Below, piece by piece: positions 49,775 to 62,623 of a stretch of DNA of 64,000 nt; within the stretch, counting starts at the first letter, position 1; the number at the start of each line of letters is the position of its first letter. The translations under genes and the position numbers were made by a program. The notes under the pieces were generated by a model. That model worked only from the letters and a program-made list of their open reading frames with translations, had not been told where the DNA came from and searched no databases. The stretch is taken from assembly GCA_947471745.1 (NCBI GenBank), contig CANJKZ010000960.1, forward strand, positions 806,001-870,000, given 5' to 3'. The stretch is from Closterium sp. Naga37s-1. Lineage: Eukaryota > Streptophyta > Zygnematophyceae > Desmidiales > Closteriaceae.

Positions 49775-50324
49775 TGTTATAGTCACAATAGGCTTGAATG
49801 TGCCTAAAACGAAAGATAGAGTGCACAGTCGGATTTCTGCACTGCGGCTTCAAACGTTGATAGCGTTCTGGTCACAGCTGAAAATGACTTGAAGTGAATT
49901 GGATCTGGAGCGTCTTGACGTCGCCTACACTTGGCAATTTAGATTGCACGATTTCATTACGAATTGACGACGCAACGTTGGTTTGAACGAACGGCACTAT
50001 GGCAGCCACTATAGACTTAGAACACAAATTAGGAAGAGTTACGAGTTGGGAATGACTCCCAGCTCCTAGAAACCCCAAGAGCCGAGGTACAGTGATGTGG
50101 AACAGTGCCACACTGTCCCCAACCACGAAGGGTCTCGAAACTACCCTCCACAAGGGCCTACACCAAGAGAAATGTTACACTACACAAAGTAATGCAACTA
50201 TTCTCACTATCTTAAAGTTTACCCTTTTGGAGAGCTTCGAAATCACTTGAATCTTGAAACCAAGGCTCTGGTTCTTCAAAATATATTCTTCCTTGAGTTC
50301 TTGGAATTTTTCTGCGCACACCTG
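49775..50324 (-). repeat. J2 5' LTR, truncated
   Basis: 550 bp matching 44153-44700 with few differences. It breaks at 50324, so the last ~250 bases of the LTR are absent. Confidence 0.82.
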
Positions 50325-50930
50325 TGTTAGAGACTAAGGACGGAGTCTATGAAGACTAAGGGCCGAGATATCTCAAAATCGTCAACTTTAATTCTGGACA
50401 GAATTGTCGACTTCACAAGAAACGTCGTCGACGTAAGTTCCACTGTTAGAATTATTTCAAACACGACTATGTTGTACCCCGTGATCGTGGCTATCTTTCC
50501 CAATTTGAATAGTATCAAAATATGGAGTATAACTCGAGTTATGAACTTCGGCGCACGAGGGGGTATGCTGCCATAGAAACTTAACTCAATCACAAAGTTG
50601 TCTCAGAAGTTCACACAAGAAAGTTGGAGTAGCAATAGAACCAGGTAGAAGGGGATGAGGAGGACGAGAGGGAAGGTCCCAAGGGAGTCCCCAACCAAGG
50701 AAACCCCATTCCACACAATTCCCCTCTCTATAGGCACCCCAACTTTGACATTTGTCACTTTCCCAACTCATGCCATCCACCTCACCCAACTTGGCCACAC
50801 TTGCCAACCTGGTTTGGCTTCTCCCAACCACTTGGCATCATCTACAGTGATGGTGACGAATTTCCCAACCCCCAAAAGTCTGTACCCCATATTGAGTCAA
50901 ACCGCAAATTCCCATAGTCGCCGCATCTCA
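50325..50930 (-). repeat. K-type LTR fragment in inverted orientation
   Basis: On minus its right-hand end (from about 50927 downward) matches the K LTR 54015-54098 (GGCGACTATGGGAATTTG, TTGACTCAATATGGGGTAC). It continues ~500 bases past the point where K is broken and ends CTCTAACA (plus TGTTAGAG at 50325). It therefore probably represents the 3' two-thirds of the K LTR. It separates the truncated J2 LTR from truncated J3. No gene. Confidence 0.68.
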
Positions 50931-53634
50931 ATGAATTTGCAGTCCCTGCTCACCAAGAATTTATTGGTGAATGGGTCCCAAAGAAGCCACCCCTTGCTGT
51001 TTTGAGCCATGCCCAAGTGCACAGCCCGTATCGCCTTGGCACCGAGCTTGTTGTGCCGAAGATGCTTAGGCACGAGCGCCATGCACATGCACCCGAACAC
51101 TTGAAGCATATCCACCTTTGGCTTCCTTCCAATCCACTCCACATAGGGCACCCATTTGTCTGCTCCCACATGAGTCAAAGCTCTGTTCTTGGCCACACAC
51201 GCACTCCGCACCGCATCAGGCCAGAAGTAGTCGGGTAGCCCGGCTTCAATGAGCAACCCGCGTGCCGTCTCCGTTATTGTGCGGTTCGCTCGCTCGGCGA
51301 TGCCGTTCATTGCAGGGGAGTATGGCATGGTGAGGGAGTTCCTTATTCCATTCTTCTTCAGCTAGAATGAGAACTCCTTGCTCAGGAACTCTCCCCCTCG
51401 ATCGGTGCGAATTGCCTTCACTAACCGGTCTTGTTGCCGCTCTACCATCGGTAACCAATCGGTCTTCACCGTTTCAGCCACGTCGCTCTTCTTGGACAGC
51501 ACGTACACCCAAGTCATGCGAGTGTAGACGTCCACTATGGTGAGAAAGTACTCAGCTCCAGCAGCTCCAAGCTTCAAGGGGCCCACCACGTCCATCACCA
51601 CCTCATCAAGTTGTGCCTTAGCCGTTTCCTCCGAACTAGAGAACGGGTAACGGGTGAACTTGGCTTGCATGCACGTCAGGCAGCCAAGTACCTCATCAGG
51701 CTCCCCCTTCACACGTATGCCAGCAATCATCTCATTCTTCACTAGCTGCTGCAAGATGGGCAGGGCCACATGCCCCATTTGCCGATGCAAGGTGAGCCAA
51801 TCACACTCCCCCGTAGCCGAAGTCGGATTGGAGAATGCCGCACTCGCAATAGTGCCCCACATGTTCTCTCCGTACTCCTCCTCCGCTGCTGCCTTGGGGT
51901 TCTCCTCATCCTTGTGCTGCTTCTTGGATGCTGCACCACTCTCCTCGTGTTCACCGAGCTTGCTGGTCCCTCCAAGATTGCACTTCTTGGACTTAATCTC
52001 CTTAGCGCGACCGTTCGCGCCATCACCGCTACCAACCGCTTCACCCTTGGTGCTGATGCTTGCTGCCACTTGCCTCTCCTTAGGCATGGGGACCACAGGG
52101 ATCTGCCACATCTTGTTGTAGACATCCCTATCCTCGTGAAGGTCCCAAAGAATCCGCTCGCCAAGCCTCGCGGTGTAGGTCTTAGCTCCCTTCGAGCTCG
52201 TGTCCATGCCGGCCTTTTGCAACCGCCGCACCGAAATCAGGTTGGCAGCAAGGTTGGGCACCCAAAGCACGTTCTTGAGGCCCACCATCTTCCCATAAGC
52301 ACCCTTGAACATGGCCTTGCCCATGCCTTTCACCTCTGCTCGCTGCCCCAAAGCCGATGTCACATCTTCACCGGTGACGGCTCAAGTTCGGTGAGCAAGT
52401 CCGCACGAGGTGTCATGCTATAGGTAGCGCCGCTATCGATCACCCAATAGTCCAGGGAGTGTAGGGTGACCTTCCCCACAGCTTCTGGATCCTCAAAGCC
52501 TTCATCCTTCTCTGGACCAGCCGGTGCTTGCATGGACACGAAGAAGAATTGACCCGGAAAGCGATCGTCCCTCGACTCGCTCTCGTTGCCGGCACTCTTC
52601 ATACTTGCAGCACCACCTCCGCGACCGCCACGGCCTCCACGGCCTCTTCCTCTCCCTCTCCCTGCTCCTCTACCCTCTTGGCCTTGAGCAAGAGTCCATC
52701 CATCAGGGAGCTTGTAGCAATCGCGCCACATATGTCCGCTCTTATGACAATAGTGGCACTCGCCGTCGAATCGGCCGCGACCGCGTCCGTAGCTCTTGTT
52801 GTCGCTGCCGTATCCGCCACTCCCGCGGCCTCCATTGAAGTTGTTGCTGCCAAATCTGCCTCCCCCTCGTCCTCTGCCCCTTCCACGGCCACACCCTCGG
52901 CCGATGCTTGCTGCCCCGGTGCCATCCGCACTCGCCAACTCACGGCGGCGGAAGTCCTCTTGAAGGATCGCTCGCTTCACGTCTTCAAGCTAGAGGAGGG
53001 GCAAGTCACGATTGAGGTTGATGATGAGCGAGGACCATGACTCTGGGAGTAAGGCCAGCAACTTGGTCTTCTTTTGGAGCTCACTATAGTTCCAATCAGC
53101 TCCCTCAAGCCGCGTCAATAAGTCGAAGAATTTCTGCACCCCTTCTTCAATCGCTTCGTCTTCTTCAATTCGTAGTGCCGCCATTTGCCGTTCCAACACC
53201 ACTGCTACCGCCGCTGTTGTAGGAGCGTGTACACCCTTGAGAGCAGCCCATGCCTTTGGTCCCTTCTCTGGTTCACGCTGGAATGGCTTGATGTGACGGA
53301 TTTGGCTGCTCCCCAACACTTGCCCAAGTAGGAGATAGCCTTGTGCGCTCTTCCGCACCCACGGGCTCTTCTCCGGGTCGTTCTTGGGGCGCTTCTCCGT
53401 TCCTTCCATCACCTCCAGCAGGTCATAGTGGTCAAAGATGTTCTCCATCTTGAAGGACCATTCAGCAAAGTTGTCACCGTTGAACTTGTCAAGCCCAAAC
53501 ACCCTAGGCTCATCCCTAGGTGGGCCAAGACTTGGTTGCATGGGCGCCATGGCTGAATCACGGGGTTGGCCTTGAGCTTGGGCTTCTCCACTGCCACCAG
53601 CACCTCTTCCACCCCTTTCCTCACGTCCAGCCAT
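50931..53634 (-). pseudogene. J3 gag, protease, integrase, broken
   Basis: Gag from ATG near 53634 (MAGREERGGRG). TAG at 52990-52992 (Ser codon in J1/J2), a one-base deletion near 52363 in protease (VTSALGQ follows in the next frame), and TAG at 51362-51364 after KEFSF, the same stop at the same codon as in J2. Motifs: CHYCHKSGHMWRDC, IDSGATYSMTP, CLTCMQAKFTRYPF, IRTDRGGEFLS, NGIAERANRT. Confidence 0.84.
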
Positions 53635-53766
53635 TGTCGAAACTGCTCCAAGGGACTCTGATACCACTTGTTATAGTCACAATAGGCTTGAATGTGCCTA
53701 AAACGAAAGATAGAGTGCACTGTCGGATTTCTGCACAGTGGCTTCAAACGTTGATAGCGTTCTGGT
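50931..53766 (-). mobile_element. J3: TNT-type copia truncated at both ends
   Basis: Minus-oriented. 5' LTR fragment 53669-53766 (broken at TTCTGGT by the K LTR), PBS, gag, protease and integrase up to the FLVSRDCKF segment at 50931. RT and RNase H are absent. Confidence 0.83.
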
Positions 53767-54098
53767 TGTTATGTGATGCTATGATTTGCATTCACGTATA
53801 TCTGCCTTCCATCATATGTTCGTGCGTTGCATGCGTGGTGTGTGCAAGAATCTGTGTTTGGTGTGGTTTGGATTTTCTGAGTGTGTGTGAATGTTGTTTG
53901 GTTTGAGCAGATATCTGAAGTGACTCCTATGCTCAAGAGCTTTCCGTCGAACCAAGAATCGCCTTGATCGGAGCAAGAACGAGAAAGATATGATTGTTCG
54001 AAGTTTTGATTGTGATGCGGCGACTATGGGAATTTGTGGGTTGACTCAATATGGGGTACAGACTATTGGGGGTTGGGAAATACGTCACCATCACTGTA
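53767..54098 (+). repeat. K 5' LTR fragment
   Basis: TGTTATGTGATGCTATGATTTG..., matching 57231-57527. It breaks after TCACCATCACTGTA. Confidence 0.78.
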
Positions 54099-57000
54099 TT
54101 TGGAGGAGAAGAGCAGCTGCATCAAGGACCTATGGCAGCTTCCCATTATCCCTTGGAACGGGAAACTACCAGCAATGGCAGCAGCAGCAGCAACGACAAA
54201 GGCAACTGCAGGAGGAGAGGAGACTGCACCATCTGATGGGGCTCTGGATGCAGTCAAGAAGGTGCAGCAGCCACAGCAGCCACATGGTGAGGTGCTTGCT
54301 GGTGTGGATGCGACAGCTGCATGGGCAAAGGCTTCCTCTGGGAGTGGTGAGGCTGATTGGGAGACGTGGCACGAGAGGCTGTGTCATGTGAATTTTCCTA
54401 TGCTGCAGAAGTTGGTGAAGGATGGGAGCTTGAAGGGGTTGGAGGTGAAAGGGGCAGTGAAAGAGATTGGGAGCTGCCCTACATGCCTTGAGACCAAGTT
54501 CACAAAGTTTCCCTTCAGCAGAGGCACGGGACCAGCCAAGGCCCCGCTCGCGCTTGTGCACATGGATGTGGTGGGCCCTACGAGGGCCCCTTCTCTCTCG
54601 AGCAGCCGCTACTTTTTAACCATTGTGGACGACCACATGCGTGCCGTGTGGGTGTACCCTCTCAAGACTAAGGGGGAAGTGGCAGCGGCTGTTCTTAAGG
54701 AGTGGATGCCAAGAGCTCAAAGGGAGAGCGGACACAAGGTGAAGGTGATCCGCACTGACAACGGGGGAGAATTCATTGGCGCTGATTTTGAGGCGGTGCT
54801 GAAGAAGAAGGGCATTCAACATCAGCTCACAGTGCCCTACAACACTCAGCAGAACGGCGTGGCTGAGCGCTTCAACCGGACCCTGCAGGAAGGTGCTCGC
54901 ACTCTCCTTGGGCGTGCAGGGCTGCCGGATCCGTTCTGGGTGACTGCACTGCGGCAGGTCGCCCTTGTGAAGAACAGGGTGTTAGCGACTGTGGGGGACA
55001 AGCAGTGGGTCCCCTACACCAAGTGGTACAGGAGTGCACCAGCAGTCAGCATGCTGAGAGCCTACGGCTGCATGGTGGTGTTTCATGTGCCTAAGGAGAA
55101 GAGGGGAAAGTTGGAGGCTTCTGGGAGATGGGGAGTACACTTGGGGCTTGCTAAGGATCACAAGGGCTGGTTGATATGGGACTTGACCAGCCAGCAGCTA
55201 AATGTGTCAAGGGATGTGAAGTTCCTCGAGTCCTTGTACTACAAGGAGTGGAAGCAGCAGCAACAGAAGCTTTCACTACACCGCTGATCATTGAGGCCGA
55301 TGAGGTGCAGCAGCCTTCGAGGCAAGTGCAGGTCACTGTCTTAGATGAGGAGATCTCTGGGGTGACTGAGGATGGGGAAGAACCTGAGGTGGAGGAACAG
55401 CAGCAGCAGCAGCAGCAAGATGCTCCACCACGTACCCAACGTCCGCCAGACCGTCCTAGGAGGGATGTGCGCCCTCCTAACAGGCTGACCTATCCTAGTT
55501 TTGGAAAGCCAAAGGTGGTACGGGCTGGGAGTGTGGCTGAGCAGTGTGATGAGGATGATATAGCACACTGCTACTGGGCAGCCGTCCCTGAGCCCAAGAC
55601 GCTAGCTGAGGCCTTGAGTGGCCCCGATGCTGAGAAGTGGAAGCAGAGTGTGAAGGAGGAGTATGACTCTCTGCTGGAGAATGAAACGTGGGAGTTGTGT
55701 GAGCTGCCTCCTGGGAAGAAGGCAATCTCTTCGAAGCTGATCTTCAGGCACAAGTATGGACCTGATGGGGAGCTGACCCGCTCCAAGTCAAGGCTTGTGG
55801 CTAAGGGGTTCCAGTAGACAAAGGGGAAGGACTTTGACGAGATCTTTGCTCCTGTGGGGAAAGGGACTACACTAAGGGTGATGTTGGGAATGGCTGCAAA
55901 CCGTGGATGGAGGATCAAGCAGATGGACATCACAACTGCTTTCCTCAATGGGATCATCCTAGAGGAGCTGTACATGCTGCAGCCTGAGGGGTTGGATGAT
56001 GGGAGCGGCAGGGTGTGCAGGCTCAAGAAGGCCATCTATGGCCTGAAGCAGGCTCCTCGCGCATGGTACCACAAGCTAGAGGAGACACTGCTGGCTGGGG
56101 GTTTCAAGAAGAGCGAGTGTGATCACAGCTTGTTCCTACTGCAAGAGAAGGAGCAGTTCCTCGTGCTCCTGGTGTATGTGGATGACATCCTTCTCTTCTC
56201 TGAGTCGGCTGCAATGATTGAGCGTGTGGAGGAGATGCTGGAGATGCAGTTCAAGTGCTCAAAGATGGGAGATGTCAAGTATTACCTTGGGATGCATGTG
56301 GAGAGAGACCTTGACAAGGGAGTGTTGAGGTTGCACCAGAGGAAGTACTGTGAGGGGCTGGCTGAGAAGTATGGGCTGCAAGATGGAGGAAAGCCAGCCA
56401 CCCCACTACCTTCGGGTTTCACTGTGGAGCCCTGTGCTGATGAGGAGGTGGTGGGTGAGAGTGACAGGAAGCTGTTTCATTCCATGGTGGGGGCACTCAA
56501 CTATGCGGCAAACCACACGCGGCCTGACATTGCCTTTGCTACATCCAGGCTTGCTAGTGTGGTCTCACGCCCCAGTCATGAGCAGCTAGAGGCGGCCAAG
56601 AGGTTGGTCCGCTATGTGAGTGCTACAGCATCTGTGGGTTTGGAGTACAGTGCTGTGCGACAGAGGCTGCAACAGGGTGCTGCTCATTTGGGCAAGGGGG
56701 AGATGCTCTTGACTTGCTACACCAACGCTAGCTTCAACTCTGTGAAGGCGGATGGCACCAGCATTGGAGGCTATGTGTGCCTGTTTGGAGGTGGTGCAGT
56801 GAGCTGGCGCAGAAAGAAGCAGAACGAGGTGGGGCTGTCCTCGTGTGAGACTGAGTACATGGCCCTTCATCATGGGGTGAAGGAGGTGGTGTGGCTAAGG
56901 CGCTTGTTGGAGGAGATTGGTGTTTGTCAGAGGGAGCCAACTATGATGTTCTGTGACAATGAGTCAGCTGTGAAGCTGGCCAAGAATGCATGCCTTCATG

Positions 57001-57173
57001 GGCTGACAAAGCATATCAGGCCCAAGTGGCACTGGGTGAGGAGGCTCTTGGACAAGGAAGTGCGGTTGGAGATAGTGAACACCCAGCAGCAGGCGACAGA
57101 CATTCTCACCAAGCGCCTGGCTGAAAATGAGCATTGGAAGGGGATGAAGCTTGCTGGAATGAGTGTGCACTGA
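54099..57173 (+). pseudogene. K integrase, reverse transcriptase, RNase H
   Basis: Opens at KSSCIKDLWQLPIIPW. Integrase: WHERLCHVNFPML and CPTCLETKFTKFPF zinc pairs, HMDVVGPTRAP, IRTDNGGEFIG, QQNGVAERFNRTL. A frameshift near 55262, inside a CAG run, separates the integrase end from the linker (poly-Gln at 55399-55422). TAG at 55815-55817 interrupts RT right after RLVAKGFQ. RT continues KQMDITTAFLNG, YGLKQAPRAWY, YVDD (about 56177). RNase H has CYTNASF (first catalytic Asp replaced by Asn), SSCETEYMAL, CDNESAVKLA and TKHIRPKWHW. Stop 57171-57173. Confidence 0.86.
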
Positions 57174-57527
57174 GGGTGCATACTTGAGCTTTGGCATGTG
57201 GGATGATGGTAGGCAGCCAGAGGGGGAGTTTTTTATGTGATGCTATCATTTGCATTCACGTCTGTCTGCCTTCCATCATATGTTCGTGCGTTGCATGCGT
57301 GGTGTGTGCAAGAATCTGTGTTTGGTGTGGTTTGGATTTTCTGAGTGTGTGTGAATGTTGTTTGGTTTGAGCAGATATCTGAAGTGACTCCTCTGCTCAA
57401 GAGCAATCCGACGAACCAAGAATCGCCTTGATCGGAGCAAGAACGAGAGAAATATGATCGTTCGATGTTTTGATTGTGATGCGGCGACTATAGGAATTTG
57501 TGGGTTGACTCAATATGGGGTACAGAC
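57174..57527 (+). repeat. K 3' UTR, polypurine tract and 3' LTR fragment
   Basis: PPT AGAGGGGGAG at 57219-57228, LTR fragment from about 57231 (TTTTATGTGATGC; G-to-T at the expected TG end) to TACAGAC at 57527, where L gag begins. Confidence 0.75.
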
Positions 57528-57534
57528 AATAGAG

Positions 57535-59652
57535 CCTGCCACTGCTGCTCTAGGCCGCCTCCTACTGCCCTACCTGTTCCCCGAGCTGTCCGCCTTTGCC
57601 ACATTAGAGGACCTGGTTTCCCACCTTCGCACTAGCGACGTTCGCTACCACGCTGCCGCTCCAGCTGAGTTCCTTAACAGGAACCAGCCCCCGATGTTCA
57701 TCACTCTCTACTTTATAGTCACCCGCCTCCCTGACTCTCTTCGCTCTGTCAGGGACCACTTTCTCTCCCTCGACCCCACAGTCCTCACTATTGACCTCCT
57801 CGAGCAGCACCTCCTTGCAGCTGAGACTAGTGTAGTCGCTGTAGGTGCTGCTCGTGGCACTCCGCGCACACCCTTCTTTGAGGGGTGCTCCCCCTCCCCC
57901 CTTGAGGGATCGCTGGGGTGATCTGCTCAAGTCGGGTGTAGCTATCTTTGATCTTGATATTGATGCTATCCTTGCTGCCATGTATGCTGTGTCTATTAGT
58001 GTTGAGGGCGACTGTTACGTGTGTGTTCCGCCTGACCCGGGCATTGAGGCTGCTGCTCTAGGTGCTAGTGAGTCTGTTGCTCCAGGTGCTGGTGAGTCTG
58101 CTCTCTCAGGTACCGCGTCGGCTCAGCTCTTGCACACCTTCACCCTCGACTCGGGTGCTTCCCGCTCCTTCTTTCGAGACCGCACCACACTCACGCCGCT
58201 CAGTCGGCCGGTTGCAGTCTCCCTAGCAAACCCCTCTGGGGGTCCTGTCCTTGCCCACTACTCCACTGTCCTGCCGTGTCCGGCGGCCCCGTCCGGCTCC
58301 CTGTCCGGTCTCTACCTCCCCTCGTTCTCTACGAACTTGGTGAGTGGTGCTGACCTTCAGGATGGAGGGGTAGACCAGTTCACTCCTGCGAGTCAGCGAG
58401 TGACCCACTGCACGTGTGCTCGGACGGGCCGCCATTTGGCCACGTTTACCCGGGGTCGAGTCTGTACACACTGACCACAGAGTCTCCTCCGGTTGCTGCG
58501 TCTGGTCAGGTAGCTGCGTCGGGTCAGGTGTTTGCTGCAGCGTCTCGGTCAGGTCCTGAGTCTGCCCCCTGCTCGTGTCGCCTCCTGTCCCACCAGACCC
58601 TCCTCTGGCACCACCGCCTTGGTCACCCCTCCTTGCCTCGTCTCCGAGGCATGGCCTCCCGTGTCCTTGTCTCTGGTCTCCCCCGGTCCCTCCCTCCCCT
58701 TCCTCCGGGGCCTGCCCCTACCTGCGTTCCCTGCGTCGAGGGGTGGCAGCGCGCCGCTCCTCACTCCTCCGAGTTTCCTCCGACAGAGGCTCCGCTGCAG
58801 ACTCTCCACATGGATGTGTGGGGCCCAGCCCGCATCCGTGGACAGGGTCACGAGCGTTACTTCCTGCTGGTGGTTGACGACTTCTCGCGTTACACCTCAG
58901 TCTTCCCCTTGCGCCGCAAGGATGAGGTCACTGAGGTGTTGATCGACTGGATCCGCGTTGCTCGTCTCCAGCTCAGAGAGCGTTTCGGCTCGGACTTTCC
59001 TGTTCTGCGTCTGCACTCCGACAGAGGCAGAGAGTTTTCCTCCGACCTTCTGCGAGCCTTCTGTCGTGCGGAGGGCATCCGCCAGACGTTCACGCTTCCG
59101 ACCTCTCCACAGCAAAATGGGATTGCTGAGCGCCGCATTGGCATGGTCATGGACGTCGCTCGTACGTCCATGATCCATGCGGCTGCTCCCCATTTTCTGT
59201 GGCCGTTCGCGGTTCAGTACGCGGCGCATCAGATCAACCTCCAACCCCGGGTCTCCGTGCCGGAGACCACACCTACTCTGCGGTGGACGGGGAAGGTTGG
59301 CGATGCGTCTGCGTTCCGTGTCTGGGGATCTCGAGCTTTCGTCCGCGACTTGTCTGCGGACAAGCTGTCCTCCCGAGCTGTTCCCTGCGTCTTCCTTGGC
59401 TTCCCCCCTGACGCGCCTGGTTGGCAGTTTTACCACCCCACCTCGCGCCGTGTTCTGTCCTCTCAGGACATCACGTTTGACGAGTCGGTTCCTTACTACC
59501 GTCTCTTCCCCTACCGCACTGCCCCCCTCCCCCCCCCCGCCGCTCTTTCTCGTGCCAGGTCCTCCCCCGGTAGACCCCCTCCCCCCTCAGGGTCCTGCCC
59601 CCTCAGGTGTGTCCAAGGTAGACGCAGTCGACCCTGTCGAGGTAGCTGTTGA
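57535..59652 (+). pseudogene. L gag fragment, protease, integrase
   Basis: ATAALGRLLLPYLFPELSAF, FITLYFIVTRLPDSL and TPRTPFFEGCSPSP are E-like. At about 57905 the sequence switches to DLLKSGVAIFDLD of B/D type in another frame. Protease LDSGASRSFF (about 58150). A 7-base deletion near 58452 (relative to B) shifts the frame. Integrase follows with LWHHRLGHPSL, LHMDVWGP, LHSDRGREF (B and D: RGGEF) and NGIAERR. A C-run near 59530 shifts the frame again into the linker. Confidence 0.84.
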
Positions 59653-62623
59653 CTCTGGTGCTGCTAGGGGTGCTGGGCTTGCGGGTGCCGGGTCTGGGGG
59701 TGCTGAGCCTGAGCGTGCGGAGCCTGGGGGTGCTGAGTTTGGGGGTGCTGAGACTGGGGTTGCTGAGTCTGGGGGTGCTGAGCCTGGGGTTGCTGAGTCT
59801 GGGGGTGCGGAGCCTCAGGGTGCTGAGCCTGCGCGTGTGGATTCATGAGGTGCTGCGCCTGGAGGTCCTTCGGGTGCTTCGTCCCGGAGGGAGTCACTCT
59901 CTCCACAGCAGCTGCGCGAGTGGTTTGCTCGCCGCTGGAGCCGTGCTGCTGGAGCTAGTGGTGCTACGGGCGCTGGAGGTCCTGCTGCTGCTGGAGCTGC
60001 TGGGGGTTCTGGAGCCACTGGTCCCGGAGGTGCTCGTACTGGAGGTACTGGAGCTGCTGGGCCTGGTGGTGCTACTGGTGCTGAGGCTACTGACGGAGTT
60101 GGAGCTGGTGGTGCTACTGGAGTGGGTGCTACTGGAGGTACTGGAGCCGGAGCTGCTGCGTCTTCCGGTGGTCCTGCGGGAGCTGGAGCTGCTGGAGGTA
60201 CTGGAGCTGGAGGTGCTGCTGACGCCGGTGCTCCTGTGGGTGCTGGAGTTGGTGCTACTGGAGCTGTTGGAGGTGCTGCTGGTGCTGGTGGTGCTGTTGG
60301 AGTTGGCGTTGAGACTGGAGGAGCTGGTGCTGTCCCTGCTGGTTCTGGAGGCGCTGCGCGGCCGCGGCCGTACTTCGTTCCGCTCCTTGAGCAGGTTCTT
60401 GGTCTTCCACCTTCTTCTAGTCCTCCTCCCTCCTTTGAGTGTCCACTGCCTGTCCAGTCAGAGTCACAGTTACAGCTGTCCTCCCCTCTGCCTGTTCCTT
60501 CTCCCTACGCTGGTCCTACTGGAGGTCTTGCTGAGCGTCGTGAGCCTGAGTCGCGTCCTGCGTCACCTGTTCGTGCTGCTCGCACTGGTCGTCGTGTTCC
60601 GCGTCAGCGTCCTCCTGCGGTCCCGGGCACGCATCAGATGTCACTGCGTCCTTCCACTGCGTCGCTGCGTGTCCCTTTGCCGTCTCCTCCAGAGTCCTCA
60701 CTTCCTGCTCTTACTGACCCAGAGTCTGACTCCCTTCGTGCTGCCAGTCCTACTGTCATGCGTCTCCTGGCCACTGTTTTCAGTGACCCTTCCTTTGAGT
60801 CAACTGCTGCGTCTGCCTTAGTTGCTGAGCTTGTCGACTTCGCTGCTCACTGTCGTCTAGACTACGCCGCTAGTCTTGTTGCTAAGTCTGAGTCTGTCTA
60901 TCCTCCGTCCGTCGGGGGTGAGTGTGCTCTTAGCACGGACGTCCTTGAGGACAGGCAGGAGGAGTTCCAGTGTTTTGCTGCTGCTTTACCTCATCTCGTG
61001 TCCACGCTGCTTGCCCCTGAGGGAGACCCGGATGCACCAGACATCCCGACCCCGCGCTCTTACGCAGAGGCGATAGAGGGTCCCTACTCCTCTCAGTGGC
61101 AGGCAGCCATGGATGCCGAGATGGCTTCCTGGAAGTCCACAGGCACCTACGTCGACGAGGTTCCCCCACCTGGGGCGAACATCGTCAGTGGCATGTGGAT
61201 TTTCAGGGTGAAGCGGCCGCCTGGTTCTCCGCCTGTCTTCAAGGCGCGTTACGTGGCTCGAGGCTTCAGTCAGCGGCAGGGAGTTGACTACTTTCAGACC
61301 TTCTCCCCGACCCCGAAGATGACCACTCTTCGGGTTCTACTGCACGTCGCTGCTCAGCGTGACTACGAGCTTCACTCTCTTGACTTCAGCACTGCTTTCC
61401 TACAGGGCAGCCTGCACGAGGAGATCTGGTTGCGCCGCCCACCTGGCTTCACTGGGTCGTTTCCTCCCGGTACCCAGTGGAGCCTCCGGCGGCCAGTCTA
61501 CGGTCTCCGCCAGGCGCCCCGTGAGTGGCACGACACACTGAGGACTACGCTTGCGGCTCTTGGGTTTGCTCCTTCTACTGCTTACCCGTCGCTGTTTCTT
61601 CGCACCGACACTTTGCTGCCGCCGTTCTACGTCCTCGTGTACGTCGACGACCTGATCTTTGCTACGGCTGACACTGCTGGACTCGCCCACGTGAAGTCCG
61701 AGCTGCAGAAGAGACACACGTGCACAGACCTGGGTGAACTGCGCAGCTATCTTGGCTTGCAGATCACTCGGGACAGAGCACGGCGCACCATTACCCTGAC
61801 TCAGTCACACATGGTGCAGCAGGTCCTTCAGCGCTTCGACTTCACGTACTCCTCGCCTCAGGCCACTCCTCTGTCTACTCGCCACTCGCTCTCAGCTCTG
61901 CCTTCGGATGAGTCCGTAGAGCCGAGTGGCCCGTACCCAGAGCTTGTTGGCTGCCTCATGTACTTGATGACCTGCACTCGTCCTGACCTGGCATACCCTC
62001 TTAGCATCTTGGCGCGCTATGTTGCTCCTGGGAGACACCGACCAGAGCACATGGCTGCCGCGAAGAGGGTGTTGTGCTACCTGTGCAGTACGTCGGGCAT
62101 GGGGCTCATGCTTGGAGGGCGGAGTCCAGTGGTCCTCACTGGTCACGCAGACGCGTCTTGGGTTGACGACCTGGCTACTCAGCGGTCGTCACAGGGTTAC
62201 ACCTTCAGCCTTGGTTCCGGCTCTGTCTCGGGGCGGTCTACCCGCTCGTCTTCTGTTCTCAGATCCAGCTGTGAGGCTGAGATCTACGCAGGGGCCATGG
62301 CTGCACAGGAGTTACGCTGGCTCACCTACCTGCTGACTGACCTGGGAGAGCCGCCTCGTTCTCCTCCAGTTCTGTACGTAGACAACAAGGCCATGCTGGC
62401 TTTGTGTCGGGAGCACAGACTGGAGCACAAAACGAAGCACATTGCTCTTCGCTACTTCCTTGCTCGTGAGCTGCAGTAGCGTGGTCAGCTGCGCCTTGCT
62501 TACGTGGCCTCTCAGGCCAACACTGCTGATATCTTCACCAAGGCACTTCAGCCTTGTGATCATCAGCGCTTCTGCACTATGCTAGGTCTTGTGCCTACTT
62601 TGCCTCACTTGCTTACCTCTTGA
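59653..62623 (+). pseudogene. L linker, reverse transcriptase and RNase H
   Basis: The linker repeats (GGAEPGVAES type) end at a TGA near 59848; Gly/Ala repeats continue in the same region. The RT frame from about 60122 is open for 785 codons: SGMWIFRVKRPP, YGLRQAPREWHD, YVDD (about 61640), GHADASW, SCEAEIYAG, YVDNKAMLALC. TAG at 62477-62479 (CAG in B) cuts off the last 48 residues of RNase H, which continue in frame to TGA 62621-62623. Confidence 0.86.

Larger units (their letters stand above)
44951..50324 (-). mobile_element. J2: TNT-type copia, near full length with truncated 5' LTR
   Basis: Minus-oriented. Body 44951-49774; 5' LTR remnant 49775-50324, cut after CACCTG where an inverted K-type LTR piece begins. 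Gag, protease, integrase, RT and RNase H are all recognisable. Confidence 0.87.
53767..57529 (+). mobile_element. K: copia without gag, both LTRs broken
   Basis: Plus-oriented. LTR fragment 53767-54098 jumps straight into sequence just before integrase, so the rest of the LTR, PBS, gag and protease are missing. 3' end: PPT AGAGGGGGAG then LTR fragment 57231-57527, cut where element L begins. The two LTR pieces match over ~297 bases with scattered differences. Confidence 0.83.
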
